Origin: JBMNOI01 sp050942995
GTDB taxonomy: Bacteria > Chloroflexota > Anaerolineae > UBA1429
NCBI GenBank assembly: GCA_050942995.1
Contig: JBMNOI010000016.1
Location: 1 to 39,781 of the forward strand
DNA length: 39,781 bases
Direction of reading: 5' to 3'
Shown here piece by piece: positions 15,706 to 23,654 of this stretch; position 1 is the first letter of the stretch; each line of letters begins with the position of its first letter. The notes beneath the pieces are model-generated. The model was given only the letters and a program-made list of their open reading frames with translations. It had not been told where the DNA came from and did not search any database. Position numbers and translations under genes: made by a program.

Positions 15706-16453
15706 TTATGGGCAGTTCATCGCTTTTCGCCAGCCTGCCGCTACCGCCTCGGCCTCACTGGAAAACCACCACTCACCGTACCGCTCATTGATGACCGTCT
15801 GATCATAATACTCGCAGCCGGGGAAATGATAGATCTTTTCCCTTGTGTCGTAGCTGATATTCCCTTTGATACAGCGGTTACAGGTATATCCCTGATTCTG
15901 TGGAGGCGGCGCGGGGGGTTGTGCGGGGGCAACAGGAGCCGACGCCTGACGACAAGTAATTTGAACCCAGATGACGGGTCCGAAACATTGAGAATCTTTG
16001 CAAAGCTGCCAGCGTTCTTTGTAATTGCCCGGTGTGCCGGGCGACGTCATCGGCACCGAGATGTCGACGCTTTCTCCCGGCGCTGCAGCCGGAACAGACA
16101 CAACAACATAGGGGCTCATCCTATGTCCCGAAACAAACGAGCGTCGTACCGACGGGCCAGGCACAGGATCCGGTATTCTTCAATCGCCAAGTTTTGGTGA
16201 ACTTTTGTCCGGGCTTGTATGCTGTTCCGTCCGGTACCGTCACATCGGTCACAAACGCCGCCTGTGGTGAGCAGCTACGACCTGTCGATGGGGACCAGCG
16301 CGTGAATGTTGGTCTCGGCGTTGCTCGACGGCGTGGCGTAGAAGTTGCTGTCGGACGAGGCGTTGGTGACGGAGCGATCTGTGCCGTGGTATTTGCACAA
16401 CCGACGAGAAGGAAGAGGAGAAGAGAGAACAGAGCGAGCAGACGACGATGCAT
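15706..16453 (-). pseudogene. Lipoprotein with NBR1-Ig-like domain and Zn-binding C terminus, split by a frameshift
   Basis: Two overlapping reading frames together encode one protein. The first (from ATG 16453, with GGAGGT about 12 bases upstream) gives a signal peptide with lipobox VGC, a Ser/Thr/Pro/Arg linker, and the start of an NBR1 FW-type Ig domain (DVTVPDGTAYKPGQ, then KTWRLKNTG), then stops near 16121. The other frame resumes exactly at the matching point with FVSGHRMSP and completes the domain (GNYKERWQL, PVIWVQI). It then has a Pro-rich linker and a C-terminal Cys/His region (GNISYDTREKIYHFPGC, EYYD, WFSSEAEAVAAGWR) like the sunset or Ada-type Zn-binding domain. The join is near 16138 (after the ctc codon), one base extra or two missing. 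This is either a real inactivating mutation, a programmed shift, or a sequencing/assembly error. The region looks less GC-rich than its neighbours. Confidence 0.8.
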
Positions 16454-16929
16454 CGTTGTCCATGACCTCCGGATTTTGATCGTGTGTCGAGTGCAAGGAA
16501 AATCCCGGTGCAGCGACATTGTGGCCAAAACGAGAGAGTCAATGATAACAACCGATGATTCTGTTAATGATTTATCAAAGCACATCATCGCACTGGATGT
16601 TATCGGACCGGACCGGGCAGGAGATGATGGACTACAAAAATCACCCGAGACGTACTATCTCAGGAAGGGTGATGAAAATGGGGCCGGGTGTGCGCCGGAT
16701 ACGCGTTACCGGTCCCAGATTCCGCACAAGGCTGCGCGGCGGAGCGATTGACACGGGGCCGTTTAGCGTTGTCATCCTTATGCCGGGAATGACAAAAGGC
16801 CGCTCGTTTGAGGGTTGAATCGGCAGCTATGGGGTATGGGGGTATGGGGGGCGGCTCCCGTCGCTCGTGCCATCGGCGGGATAGGCTGTTCGGCTCTACC
16901 CCGCCGTGATGCACTGCGAATCGAGGTTC
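16454..16929. other. 476-base gap without a convincing gene
   Basis: Short open frames here look random in composition. Seen are an ATCACCC/GGGTGAT inverted repeat (16640-16646 with 16667-16673) enclosing GAGA/TCTC, and a G-rich run at 16831-16853 with three G tracts separated by TAT, which could fold as a quadruplex or be a small tandem repeat. No good leftward promoter was found for the broken lipoprotein gene. Confidence 0.5.
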
Positions 16930-17343
16930 CTAGAAGGGGATCTCTTCCTCGCCCAGCGAGTCTTCCGCGGGGCCGGTTCCGGCGTCCTCTTCGTAGCCGC
17001 CGGGGACGGCATCTCCGCGACCGCCCAGGAAGCGAACGACATTGGCGGTGACATCCAGTCCGGCTCGCCATTCGCCGTCGCGCCCCTGGAACGGGCGAGG
17101 CTCGGTCAATTCACCTTCGACCAATACCAGGCGCCCTTTGGACAGGTACTGGCTGCATGTCTCGGCCAGACGCCGCCATGCGGTGACGCGGAACCAGACG
17201 GTGCGCTCCTGCTGCTGTCCGCTAGAGTCGGTCCAACGGCGATCGGTGGCCACACTGAACGAGGTGACGGGCGTTCCATCGGGCGTATAGCGCATCTCCG
17301 GATCTCGGCCCAATCTACCTACGATGACGAGCTTTTGATACAT
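16930..17343 (-). CDS. ssb: Single-stranded DNA-binding protein
   Basis: A 137-residue OB-fold protein that binds ssDNA as a tetramer during replication, recombination and repair. ATG 17343 has AGGAGGT just upstream; the frame extends 43 codons further without SSB-like sequence. The OB domain (about 1-105) shows YQKLVIVGRLGRDPEMRYTPDG, TDRRW and the WFRVTAWRRLAETC strand. A short Gly/Asp/Glu-rich linker leads to the acidic tip EEEIPF, the conserved partner-binding end. The tail is short for SSB. It has a strong promoter of its own and is not next to rpsF/rpsR, so it may be a second, stand-alone ssb. Confidence 0.95.
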   Translation of the reverse strand: MYQKLVIVGRLGRDPEMRYTPDGTPVTSFSVATDRRWTDSSGQQQERTVWFRVTAWRRLAETCSQYLSKGRLVLVEGELTEPRPFQGRDGEWRAGLDVTANVVRFLGGRGDAVPGGYEEDAGTGPAEDSLGEEEIPF

Positions 17344-17377
17344 GGTACCTCCTGTGACTGGCTCATGAGACCAATGG

Positions 17378-17406
17378 ATTATAACATACGCCAATGGATA
17401 TCGCAA
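17378..17406 (-). promoter_or_regulatory. Promoter of ssb
   Basis: Minus-strand TTGCGA (rc of 17401-17406), a 17-base spacer and a perfect TATAAT (rc of 17378-17383). The start point is about 30 bases before the ssb ATG, giving a short leader. Confidence 0.7.
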
Positions 17407-17530
17407 TGATTCCTTCAACAGGTCAAGCGGGACGAAATCGGCCCCCGGCTCGCGAGATGCGTTTTTATTCAAGTTTTATCCAACAGCCGTCACATCATGT
17501 CGATTTAGGGGTATTATGATCTGTAGCATA

Positions 17531-17560
17531 TTGCGCGGCAGTGTCTATACTGGCTATGAT
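17531..17560 (+). promoter_or_regulatory. Candidate promoter of the Thr/Pro-rich lipoprotein gene
   Basis: TTGCGC (17531-17536), an 18-base spacer and TATGAT (17555-17560), about 58 bases before the ATG at 17625. It shares the gap with the divergent ssb promoter. Confidence 0.45.
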
Positions 17561-17624
17561 CAGAGTGTGATTAGATGATTTGCGAATCTGCCGTGCGGAC
17601 GCCATATCCAGATTGGAGCCAACG

Positions 17625-18494
17625 ATGAGAAAACTCGTGCCGGGCCTGCTGGCGCTTTGTATCCTGGTGGGAGTCGCGGCGTGCGACCGGGCAGAGATCT
17701 CGTTCAATAATCTGCCGGACCTTCCCACCGTGGTGCCGACCCCGCGTCCCCAGGAGGTCGAGCAGCCCACGATTTCCCCTACACCGGACCAGGACACAGC
17801 GGACGGCGCAGAGCAGGGCATAATAGATGACGACCATGTGCCCACGGGGAGAATCGTGCATCTGGATTGGAATTGGGACTGGGATCTGGGGCAGGACGAT
17901 TGGTTCGAGGTGCAGATCTGGCCCGATGATGACGATGCCGAGCCGACGGTGTTTGGCTGGTTCAAGAGCACCCGACTGAGCCTGACCCGACTCCGATTGC
18001 TGCCGGGGCGCTATAGATGGCGGGTGGTGGTCGTGCGTGGGCGCGATGAGAATCGCGTCGAATTGAGCGGATACAGTCAGACCGGTATCTTTGTCCTGGA
18101 GCAACCGGGCGTCGTCGCCTCGACGATTACGCCCGACATAGATGATGCGGATCGGGCGACGGCCACACCCACCGCCGTCAGAACGGCCACGGCGACTCTG
18201 ACGCGGGTGGTGGTTCCGACTCGCCTTCCTCCCACCCGTGTGGTGGTGCCGCCGACGGCGATACCCTCCATGACGCCTACCGTGCCGGATGATCCGACCG
18301 AGACGGTCACGCCTGAGGATGCGACCGAGACGGCCACGCCTGAGGATCCGGCCGAGACGCCCACATCGGATGATACCCCGACGACTCCTACCGAAACGGC
18401 CGTTACGCCGGATAGCCCGATGGCGACATCGACGCCTTTTCCGGACGAGTTGCCTACAACCACTGTGACGCAGGAAGCCTATCCGAATCCCTGA
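17625..18494 (+). CDS. Lipoprotein with Ig-like domain and Thr/Pro-rich C-terminal stalk
   Basis: A 289-residue predicted lipoprotein of unknown function. ATG 17625 follows GGAG at 8 bases and gives a clean signal peptide with lipobox VAAC (Cys at about residue 20). A short Pro-rich linker precedes an Asp/Trp-rich beta domain at about 75-165 (HLDWNWDWDLGQDDWFEV, then GRYRWRVVVVRG). This resembles the Ig/FnIII-like repeats found in other Chloroflexota surface proteins. The last ~115 residues are a low-complexity Thr/Pro/Val/Asp stalk with 9-residue repeats and no anchor. Translation ends just before a terminator. Exported surface or cell-wall-associated structure is inference; no catalytic motif is visible. 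Confidence 0.8.
   Translation: MRKLVPGLLALCILVGVAACDRAEISFNNLPDLPTVVPTPRPQEVEQPTISPTPDQDTADGAEQGIIDDDHVPTGRIVHLDWNWDWDLGQDDWFEVQIWPDDDDAEPTVFGWFKSTRLSLTRLRLLPGRYRWRVVVVRGRDENRVELSGYSQTGIFVLEQPGVVASTITPDIDDADRATATPTAVRTATATLTRVVVPTRLPPTRVVVPPTAIPSMTPTVPDDPTETVTPEDATETATPEDPAETPTSDDTPTTPTETAVTPDSPMATSTPFPDELPTTTVTQEAYPNP
18285..18365 (+). repeat. Three 27-base tandem repeats inside the lipoprotein gene
   Basis: Units begin at 18285, 18312 and 18339 and encode PDDPTETVT, PEDATETAT and PEDPAETPT. Unit length is in-frame, so copy number can vary without breaking the protein. They form part of the extended Thr-rich stalk. Confidence 0.75.
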
Positions 18495-18523
18495 GCGCTA
18501 CAAGAATCCTATCATCGTCTGCC

Positions 18524-18557
18524 AGAGCGGGTCTCGACGAAACGGGGCCCGCTCTTT
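18524..18557 (+). terminator. Terminator of the lipoprotein gene
   Basis: AGAGCGGG (18524-18531) pairs with CCCGCTCT (18548-18555), extendable inward by two pairs, and ends in CTTT. It overlaps the -35 box of the next promoter. Confidence 0.6.
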
Positions 18558-18583
18558 GATGCGTCGGTGGGGCGTGGTAGAAT
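18556..18583 (+). promoter_or_regulatory. Promoter of the murF-alr fusion gene
   Basis: TTGATG (18556-18561), a 16-base spacer and TAGAAT (18578-18583). The ATG at 18629 follows about 40 bases after the predicted start point. Confidence 0.55.
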
Positions 18584-18628
18584 GGGTGACATATTCGAGA
18601 ATGGATCTAGCGGACGAGGTGCGATGGT

Positions 18629-21169
18629 ATGATTCGGCTCGATGAATTCCTCGCTGCTACGGGCGGCCGGGTGTTGGGGCCGGCCCGCGCGCAGGTGTTT
18701 GCGAATTTCGCCTACGATTCGCGCATCGTCGTGCCGGGCGAGCTGTTTCTGGCCATAGTCACCGAAACGGGTGACGGGCACGACTATATCGCCGAGGCCT
18801 GTCGGGCCGGCGCCACCGGCATCGTCTGCCAGTGGCCGCAGGTCGAGGTTCCGGAGGGAGTCACCTGTATTCAGGTGGAGAACACTCAGCAGGCGCTTTC
18901 GGACTATGCCCGCTATATCCTCGCGCAGCGCGGTATCGAGGTGGTAGGCATTACCGGCAGCGTGGGCAAAACGAGCACCAAAGAGGCGGTGGCTGCTGTG
19001 CTGGCCCAAGCCCGACCTGCCTTTCGTAGCCAGGGAAGCTTTAACGGGCGCTTTGGCCTGCCGGTGGCGCTGGGGCGTCTGGAGGAGGGGCAGGATCTGG
19101 CCGTGCTGGAGATGGCCTGCGACGGCCTGGACGAGATCCGGCATCTGGCCGATATCACCCGGCCACGGGTTGGCGTGGTGACCCGCGTCGGCCACAGCCA
19201 CCTGCACTATTTCGGCACGCCCGATGTGATCGCTCGTGAGAAGGGACGCCTGGTGGAGGCGTTGCCGGCCGATGGGCTGGCGGTGCTCAACTATGATGAT
19301 CGGCGGGTGCGCGCCATGGCCGGTCGAACTGTGGCCAGGGTGGTGACCTATGGGCTCGATCCGGCGGCGGATGTGTGGGGTGACGCGGTGCAGGTATCTC
19401 TCGACGGCACGACGCTGGACGTGCACGTCGGTGATGAGACGGTGCGGTTGCGAATCGCGCTGATCGGCGCGCAGCACGCCTATACCATCCTTGCGGCGGT
19501 GGCGGTGGGGCGCGCCTATGGTCTGGATTGGGACTCGATTGCCCGCGGGCTGGAGGCGGTGCGCCCCATGCCCGGCCGAACGAGGCTGTTGCGCGGCGCA
19601 GGAGGTAGTTACCTGCTGGACGATAGCTATAACGCCGGCCCCGAATCGGCACTGGCGGCTTTGGAGACGCTGCGAACGCTGCCGGCAGGGCGGCGGATCG
19701 TGGCGCTGGGCGATATGGTGCAGCTCGGCGACTATGCCGAGGCGGGACATCGGCAGGTGGGACGGCGCATTGCCGAGGTAGCCGACGGCCTGGTGACGCT
19801 GGGGGATCTGGCGCGTATCGCTGCCGACGAAGCGCTGGCCGCCGGGATGGCCGCCGATCGGGTACGTGTGACCTACACGGCCGAGGACGCCACCCGCGCC
19901 CTCGAGTCGATGCTCCAGACCGGCGATATGATACTGCTCAAGGGCAGCGCCGAGGCCCGCCTGGAATATGTGACCCGCGAGTTGATGGCCGAGCCGGAAC
20001 GTGCGGAAGAGTTGTTGCCACGTCAGCATCGGGGATGGGCTCAGGTGCGTTTGATGCGGCCCGGTCGCCCTACCTGGGTGGATATCGACCTCGCCGCCAT
20101 TGCCGGCAACGTGCGGCAGATGGTTCGCCGGGTGGGGCCGGATGTCGAGGTGATGGCGGTGCTCAAAGCCGATGGTTACGGTCACGGCGCCGTCAAAACT
20201 GCGCGCACCGCGTTGAATAACGGCGCCACATGGCTGGGGGTGGCCTGCCTGGGCGAGGCCGTCGACCTGCGTCAGGCGGGCATCGATGCGCCGATCCTGA
20301 TCCTGGGGTTCACGCCGGCGTGGCAGGCCCGCGAGGCCGTGCTGCACGATGTGACGATGGCTCTGTTCTCTCCAGAGGTGGCCGAGGCCCTGAGCCGGGC
20401 GGCGATCGACCTGGGCAGGGTGGCCCGCGTGCATGTCAAGGTGGATACCGGCATGGGGCGGCTGGGATTGATGCCCGATGAAGTGCTTCCCTTTATGCGA
20501 CAGGTGGCGAGTCTGGAATCGCTGGAGGTGGACGGTATATTCACTCACCTCTCGGTGGCTGATGAGGCCGATCTGAGCTATACCCACTGGCAACTGGAGC
20601 GTTTTGACGTTGTGCTGGTCGAGTTGAGGCGAGAGGGATTGCTGCCCCGTCGGATTCATGCGGCCAATAGCGCGGCCACATTGCGCCTGCGACGAAGCCA
20701 CTATACCATGGTGCGCCCGGGCATTGCGCTATACGGGTTGAATCCCTCGGCCGATACGCCTTGTCCCGAGGGTTTTTGCCCGGCGCTGAGCTTTAAATGC
20801 CAGGTGGCTCAGGTCAAAGAGCTGCCGGCGGGCTGTTATGTCGGTTATGGGCGGGCTTTTGTCACCGAGCGGCCCTCGCGCATCGCCGTCATTCCGGTGG
20901 GGTATGCCGATGGCTTTCGACGCGGCCCCGCTCATTGGGGCGAGGTGCTGGTGGGCGGGCGGCGGGCGCCCATCGTCGGGCGGGTATGTATGGATCAGAC
21001 CATGATCGATGTCACCGATATTCCCGGCGTGCGGCAGGGCGATGAGGTCGTCCTGATCGGCGAGCAGGGCGATGAGCGCATCACCGTGGATGAGGTGGCC
21101 CGTCGGCTGGGCACCATCAATTATGAAGTGGTGTCCGAGATCCTGGCCCGGGTGCCGCGGGTGGTCTGA
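18629..21169 (+). CDS. murF-alr: Bifunctional MurF ligase / alanine racemase
   Basis: An 846-residue fusion covering two steps of the D-alanine branch of peptidoglycan synthesis. Residues 1-465 are MurF (UDP-MurNAc-tripeptide:D-Ala-D-Ala ligase) with an N-terminal substrate domain, ATP loop GITGSVGKTSTKE (107-119), an NGRFG segment (139-143) and a DDSYNAGP motif (331-338). Residues about 480-846 are an alanine racemase barrel plus beta domain: PLP lysine K513 in AVLKADGYGHG, the catalytic Tyr in VGYGRAF (Y740), and VGRVCMDQTMIDVT (783-796). Both halves look active. The start is ATG 18629 with a GAGGTG site. Such fusions are described mostly for Bacteroidota, so its presence here is of interest. 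It has its own promoter and no other mur gene is next to it. Confidence 0.93.
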   Translation: MIRLDEFLAATGGRVLGPARAQVFANFAYDSRIVVPGELFLAIVTETGDGHDYIAEACRAGATGIVCQWPQVEVPEGVTCIQVENTQQALSDYARYILAQRGIEVVGITGSVGKTSTKEAVAAVLAQARPAFRSQGSFNGRFGLPVALGRLEEGQDLAVLEMACDGLDEIRHLADITRPRVGVVTRVGHSHLHYFGTPDVIAREKGRLVEALPADGLAVLNYDDRRVRAMAGRTVARVVTYGLDPAADVWGDAVQVSLDGTTLDVHVGDETVRLRIALIGAQHAYTILAAVAVGRAYGLDWDSIARGLEAVRPMPGRTRLLRGAGGSYLLDDSYNAGPESALAALETLRTLPAGRRIVALGDMVQLGDYAEAGHRQVGRRIAEVADGLVTLGDLARIAADEALAAGMAADRVRVTYTAEDATRALESMLQTGDMILLKGSAEARLEYVTRELMAEPERAEELLPRQHRGWAQVRLMRPGRPTWVDIDLAAIAGNVRQMVRRVGPDVEVMAVLKADGYGHGAVKTARTALNNGATWLGVACLGEAVDLRQAGIDAPILILGFTPAWQAREAVLHDVTMALFSPEVAEALSRAAIDLGRVARVHVKVDTGMGRLGLMPDEVLPFMRQVASLESLEVDGIFTHLSVADEADLSYTHWQLERFDVVLVELRREGLLPRRIHAANSAATLRLRRSHYTMVRPGIALYGLNPSADTPCPEGFCPALSFKCQVAQVKELPAGCYVGYGRAFVTERPSRIAVIPVGYADGFRRGPAHWGEVLVGGRRAPIVGRVCMDQTMIDVTDIPGVRQGDEVVLIGEQGDERITVDEVARRLGTINYEVVSEILARVPRVV

Positions 21170-21174
21170 TCTCG

Positions 21175-21227
21175 TTGTCGGGATCGTCACTTTGTGGTAT
21201 CTTGCAGATATTGAGCAGATATCTCAA
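21175..21227 (+). promoter_or_regulatory. Promoter and operator-like dyad of the flavodiiron gene
   Basis: TTGTCG (21175-21180), a 17-base spacer and TATCTT (21198-21203). At the expected start point lies the dyad TTGAG-N7-CTCAA (21211-21227). It does not match the FNR/CRP spacing (TTGAT-N4-ATCAA), so the regulator is unknown, but its position suits a repressor. Confidence 0.45.
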
Positions 21228-21248
21228 ATACTGTCGAGGTAAGGAGCT

Positions 21249-22448
21249 ATGCCAGCGATTTCAGTCAATCCCGGAATCTACTGGATTGGCGTCAACGACC
21301 GCACCACCGATCTCTTTGAGGGCGTATGGCCCATCGAGCAAACGGGTGTATCGTACAATAGCTATCTCGTCATCGACGAAAAAAAGGCGCTGATCGATCT
21401 GGCCAAGAGCACACAGAGCGAATCGTTCCTGGATCAGATTGGCGATCTGATGAACCCCGCCGAGCTGGATTACATCATCGTTAACCATATGGAGCCGGAC
21501 CACACCGGCGTGATCAAGACGCTTCGCTATCTCGCGCCGAATGCCCAGATCGTGGGCACGGCCAGGACGCGGGGGATGCTCGAATCGTATTACGGCATCA
21601 CAGAGAATGTGCGCACGGTGGAGGATGGCGAGGATCTGTCGCTGGGCGAAAAGACGCTCCGCTTCTACTCGATTCCCTTTGTGCACTGGCCCGAGACCAT
21701 GGCCACCTACGAGGTTACCCGGCGGGTCTTGTTCTCGTGCGATGCCTTTGGTGGATATGGCGCATTGCGCGGGGCCATTTTCGATGACCAGTACGCCGAT
21801 ATGGATTTCTATATTCAGGAGGCGCTGCGCTACTATGTGAATATCATAGCGCGGTTCAGCGGCCCGGTGCTCAAGGCCATCGCCAAGCTCGACGGCGTGC
21901 CCATCGATGTGGTGGCACCGTCTCATGGGCTGGTATGGCGTAACGACCCCGGCAAGATCGTGCAACTGTACAAAACATGGGCCGAGTATGCCACCCATCC
22001 TGCCGAAGCAGGTATCACCCTCATTTATGGTTCGATGTACGGCCATACGGAGCAGATGATGAACGCTGTGGCCGAGGGCATCTCGAACGCCGGGGTGCCG
22101 CTCAGGATATTCGACGCGGCACGCACCCATTCAAGCTATATCTTGCCGCATGTCTGGACGAACAACGGCGTCATGGTGGGGGCACCCACCTACGAGGTCT
22201 CGCTATTCCCGCCGGTGGCCCAGGCGCTGTCGATGATCGTCAATAAGCGGATCGTGAATCGCAAAGCGGCCTATTTCGGCAGCTATGGCTGGAGCGGCGG
22301 CGCTCGCCGTGAGTGCGAGAGTATCACCGAGAGTTTGAAATGGGAGTGGGTGGAGCCGTTCGAGTTTCAGGGGGCGCCGACACGGGACGACCTGCACAAG
22401 GGTGAGGAGTACGGTCGGCGCTTTGCCGAGATGATCGCCAAAGGCTGA
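21249..22448 (+). CDS. Flavodiiron protein (A-type flavoprotein, FprA family)
   Basis: A 399-residue cytoplasmic flavodiiron protein that reduces O2 to water and/or NO to N2O, protecting anaerobic enzymes. The metallo-beta-lactamase-like domain has a complete diiron set: H80, E82, D84 and H85 in HMEPDHTG, H146 in FVHWPET, D165 in CDAFGG and H226 in PSHG, with spacing typical of the family. The flavodoxin domain starts near 255 with the FMN phosphate loop GSMYGHT (261-267). No rubredoxin or NADH-reductase extension is present, so electrons come from a separate donor. The ATG at 21249 follows AAGGAG closely. It has its own promoter and is followed by a strong terminator, so it is likely monocistronic. 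This points to an anaerobic or microaerophilic host. Confidence 0.95.
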   Translation: MPAISVNPGIYWIGVNDRTTDLFEGVWPIEQTGVSYNSYLVIDEKKALIDLAKSTQSESFLDQIGDLMNPAELDYIIVNHMEPDHTGVIKTLRYLAPNAQIVGTARTRGMLESYYGITENVRTVEDGEDLSLGEKTLRFYSIPFVHWPETMATYEVTRRVLFSCDAFGGYGALRGAIFDDQYADMDFYIQEALRYYVNIIARFSGPVLKAIAKLDGVPIDVVAPSHGLVWRNDPGKIVQLYKTWAEYATHPAEAGITLIYGSMYGHTEQMMNAVAEGISNAGVPLRIFDAARTHSSYILPHVWTNNGVMVGAPTYEVSLFPPVAQALSMIVNKRIVNRKAAYFGSYGWSGGARRECESITESLKWEWVEPFEFQGAPTRDDLHKGEEYGRRFAEMIAKG

Positions 22449-22480
22449 TCCGGTCACGCTACCTCATATCCGTAACATTC

Positions 22481-22515
22481 GAATCGGCTCGGAGGCCTCC
22501 TCCGGGCCGATTCTT
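22481..22515 (+). terminator. Rho-independent terminator of the flavodiiron gene
   Basis: A 15-bp stem (22481-22495 with 22499-22513, one T-G pair) with a 3-base loop, followed by TTGC. It lies 33 bases after the stop codon. Confidence 0.75.
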
Positions 22516-22545
22516 GCATACGAGCGTGTTCGACAGTATGTTTCA

Positions 22546-22574
22546 TTGAAGAAGAGACCTTACAAGGGTATCAT
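22546..22574 (+). promoter_or_regulatory. Promoter of the PHP-EamA gene pair
   Basis: TTGAAG (22546-22551), a 17-base spacer and TATCAT (22569-22574). The ATG at 22601 gives a leader of about 20 bases. No terminator is visible before the sulfatase, so that gene may share the transcript. Confidence 0.55.
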
Positions 22575-22600
22575 GGAGCTGCGTTGTAGAGGGGGAGCGG

Positions 22601-23650
22601 ATGCAGTATTACGAGAGGGTCGGTAATCTGCACGTGCATACCATCCATTCCGACGGAACGGCAGATCATGCCGCTGTGGCGCGTGTAGCGGCCGGGGCCG
22701 GGATCGACTTTGTCATCGTTACCGATCACAACACCTATATCCCGAGAGAGACGTGCTGGCGCGGATCGGTTTTGCTGATAGTGGGAGAGGAGGTGAACAG
22801 CCCACAGAGAGAGCATGCCAACCATCTGCTCGTCTTTAACGCCGGCAAGAGTCTGGCCCAACATAGCTATTCTCCGCAATCCCTCATTGATCAGGCGCAG
22901 GTTCGGGGTGGGCTGTGCTTTATCGCCCACCCTTATGAACGCAGTGGGGCCTATGCGCGCGAACCCGAGATCAACTGGGAGGATTGGCGCGTCAAGGGGT
23001 ACACCGGCATCGAGATCTGGAACTATATGTCCGAGTTCAAGTCGCACTTGCCCAACGTGTACCTCGCTCTGTTGCATGCCTTCTGGCCACGGTTGGCCAT
23101 TCGTGGACCCTACCCCGAGACACTATCTCGATGGGACCAGATGCTGAGCGAGGGGAGAACGGTGGGGATCGGCGGCTCGGATGCGCATGGCACCGTGTAC
23201 CGTCTGGGGCCGTTGCGCCGTGCCGTATTGAGCTACGACTATCTGTTCAGAGCGCTCAATACGCATGTTCTGCTTCCCGATCCGTGGAGCGGAGATGCGG
23301 CGCAAGATGCGACACAGGTATACGACGCGTTAAAGCGCGGGCGAGCCTTTGTCGGCTATGACGGGCTCCGGCGCACACACGGATTCAGATTCACGGCCAC
23401 GAATGGCAACGGCCTGTATACTATGGGCGACCGCCTGCCGCCGGGCGATGGGGTAGAGTTCAATATCCGTCTTCCGGCGCGGGCGTATATACGCCTGCTC
23501 CATAATGGGAAATGTGTGGCCGAGGCGGGCGGCACCCAAATGTCGTACCGCGCAACACGGCCGGGAACCTATCGTGTGGAAGCGTATCGTCGCTATGCCT
23601 TCAGGCGACGGGGCTGGATCTTTTCGAATCCCATCTACATTCGAGGATGA
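22601..23650 (+). CDS. PHP-domain metallohydrolase (CehA/McbA-like)
   Basis: A 349-residue protein with an N-terminal PHP (polymerase and histidinol phosphatase) domain. Metal-binding motifs are HVHTIHSDGT near residues 11-20, VTDHNTY, the GEEV Glu, IAHPYE and GSDAHGT. This is the usual set for the trinuclear phosphoesterase fold. The C-terminal ~100 residues form a beta-rich domain without a recognised motif. There is no signal peptide. Relatives hydrolyse phosphoesters or, as in CehA/McbA, carbamates; the substrate cannot be assigned. A GGGGGAG site precedes the ATG. The stop is 4 bases from the next start, so it is cotranslated with the transporter. Confidence 0.82.
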   Translation: MQYYERVGNLHVHTIHSDGTADHAAVARVAAGAGIDFVIVTDHNTYIPRETCWRGSVLLIVGEEVNSPQREHANHLLVFNAGKSLAQHSYSPQSLIDQAQVRGGLCFIAHPYERSGAYAREPEINWEDWRVKGYTGIEIWNYMSEFKSHLPNVYLALLHAFWPRLAIRGPYPETLSRWDQMLSEGRTVGIGGSDAHGTVYRLGPLRRAVLSYDYLFRALNTHVLLPDPWSGDAAQDATQVYDALKRGRAFVGYDGLRRTHGFRFTATNGNGLYTMGDRLPPGDGVEFNIRLPARAYIRLLHNGKCVAEAGGTQMSYRATRPGTYRVEAYRRYAFRRRGWIFSNPIYIRG

Positions 23651-23654
23651 CGCC

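Noticed and set aside
16555..16818. 87-residue plus-strand open frame in the 476-base gap
   Set aside because: No ribosome site, no promoter and no recognisable sequence; treated as non-coding.
18285..18365. CRISPR-like repeat array
   Set aside because: The repeats are directly adjacent without spacers, in-frame and coding for Thr/Pro-rich peptide repeats.
18512..20701. Long (729-residue) open frame on the minus strand
   Set aside because: It lies opposite the murF-alr fusion, has His/Gln/Arg-rich composition typical of the reverse strand of high-GC coding DNA, and no recognisable domain or ribosome site.
21211..21227. FNR/CRP-type site at the flavodiiron promoter
   Set aside because: The half sites are separated by 7 bases rather than 4, and the half-site sequence is TTGAG, not TTGAT; kept only as an unassigned dyad.
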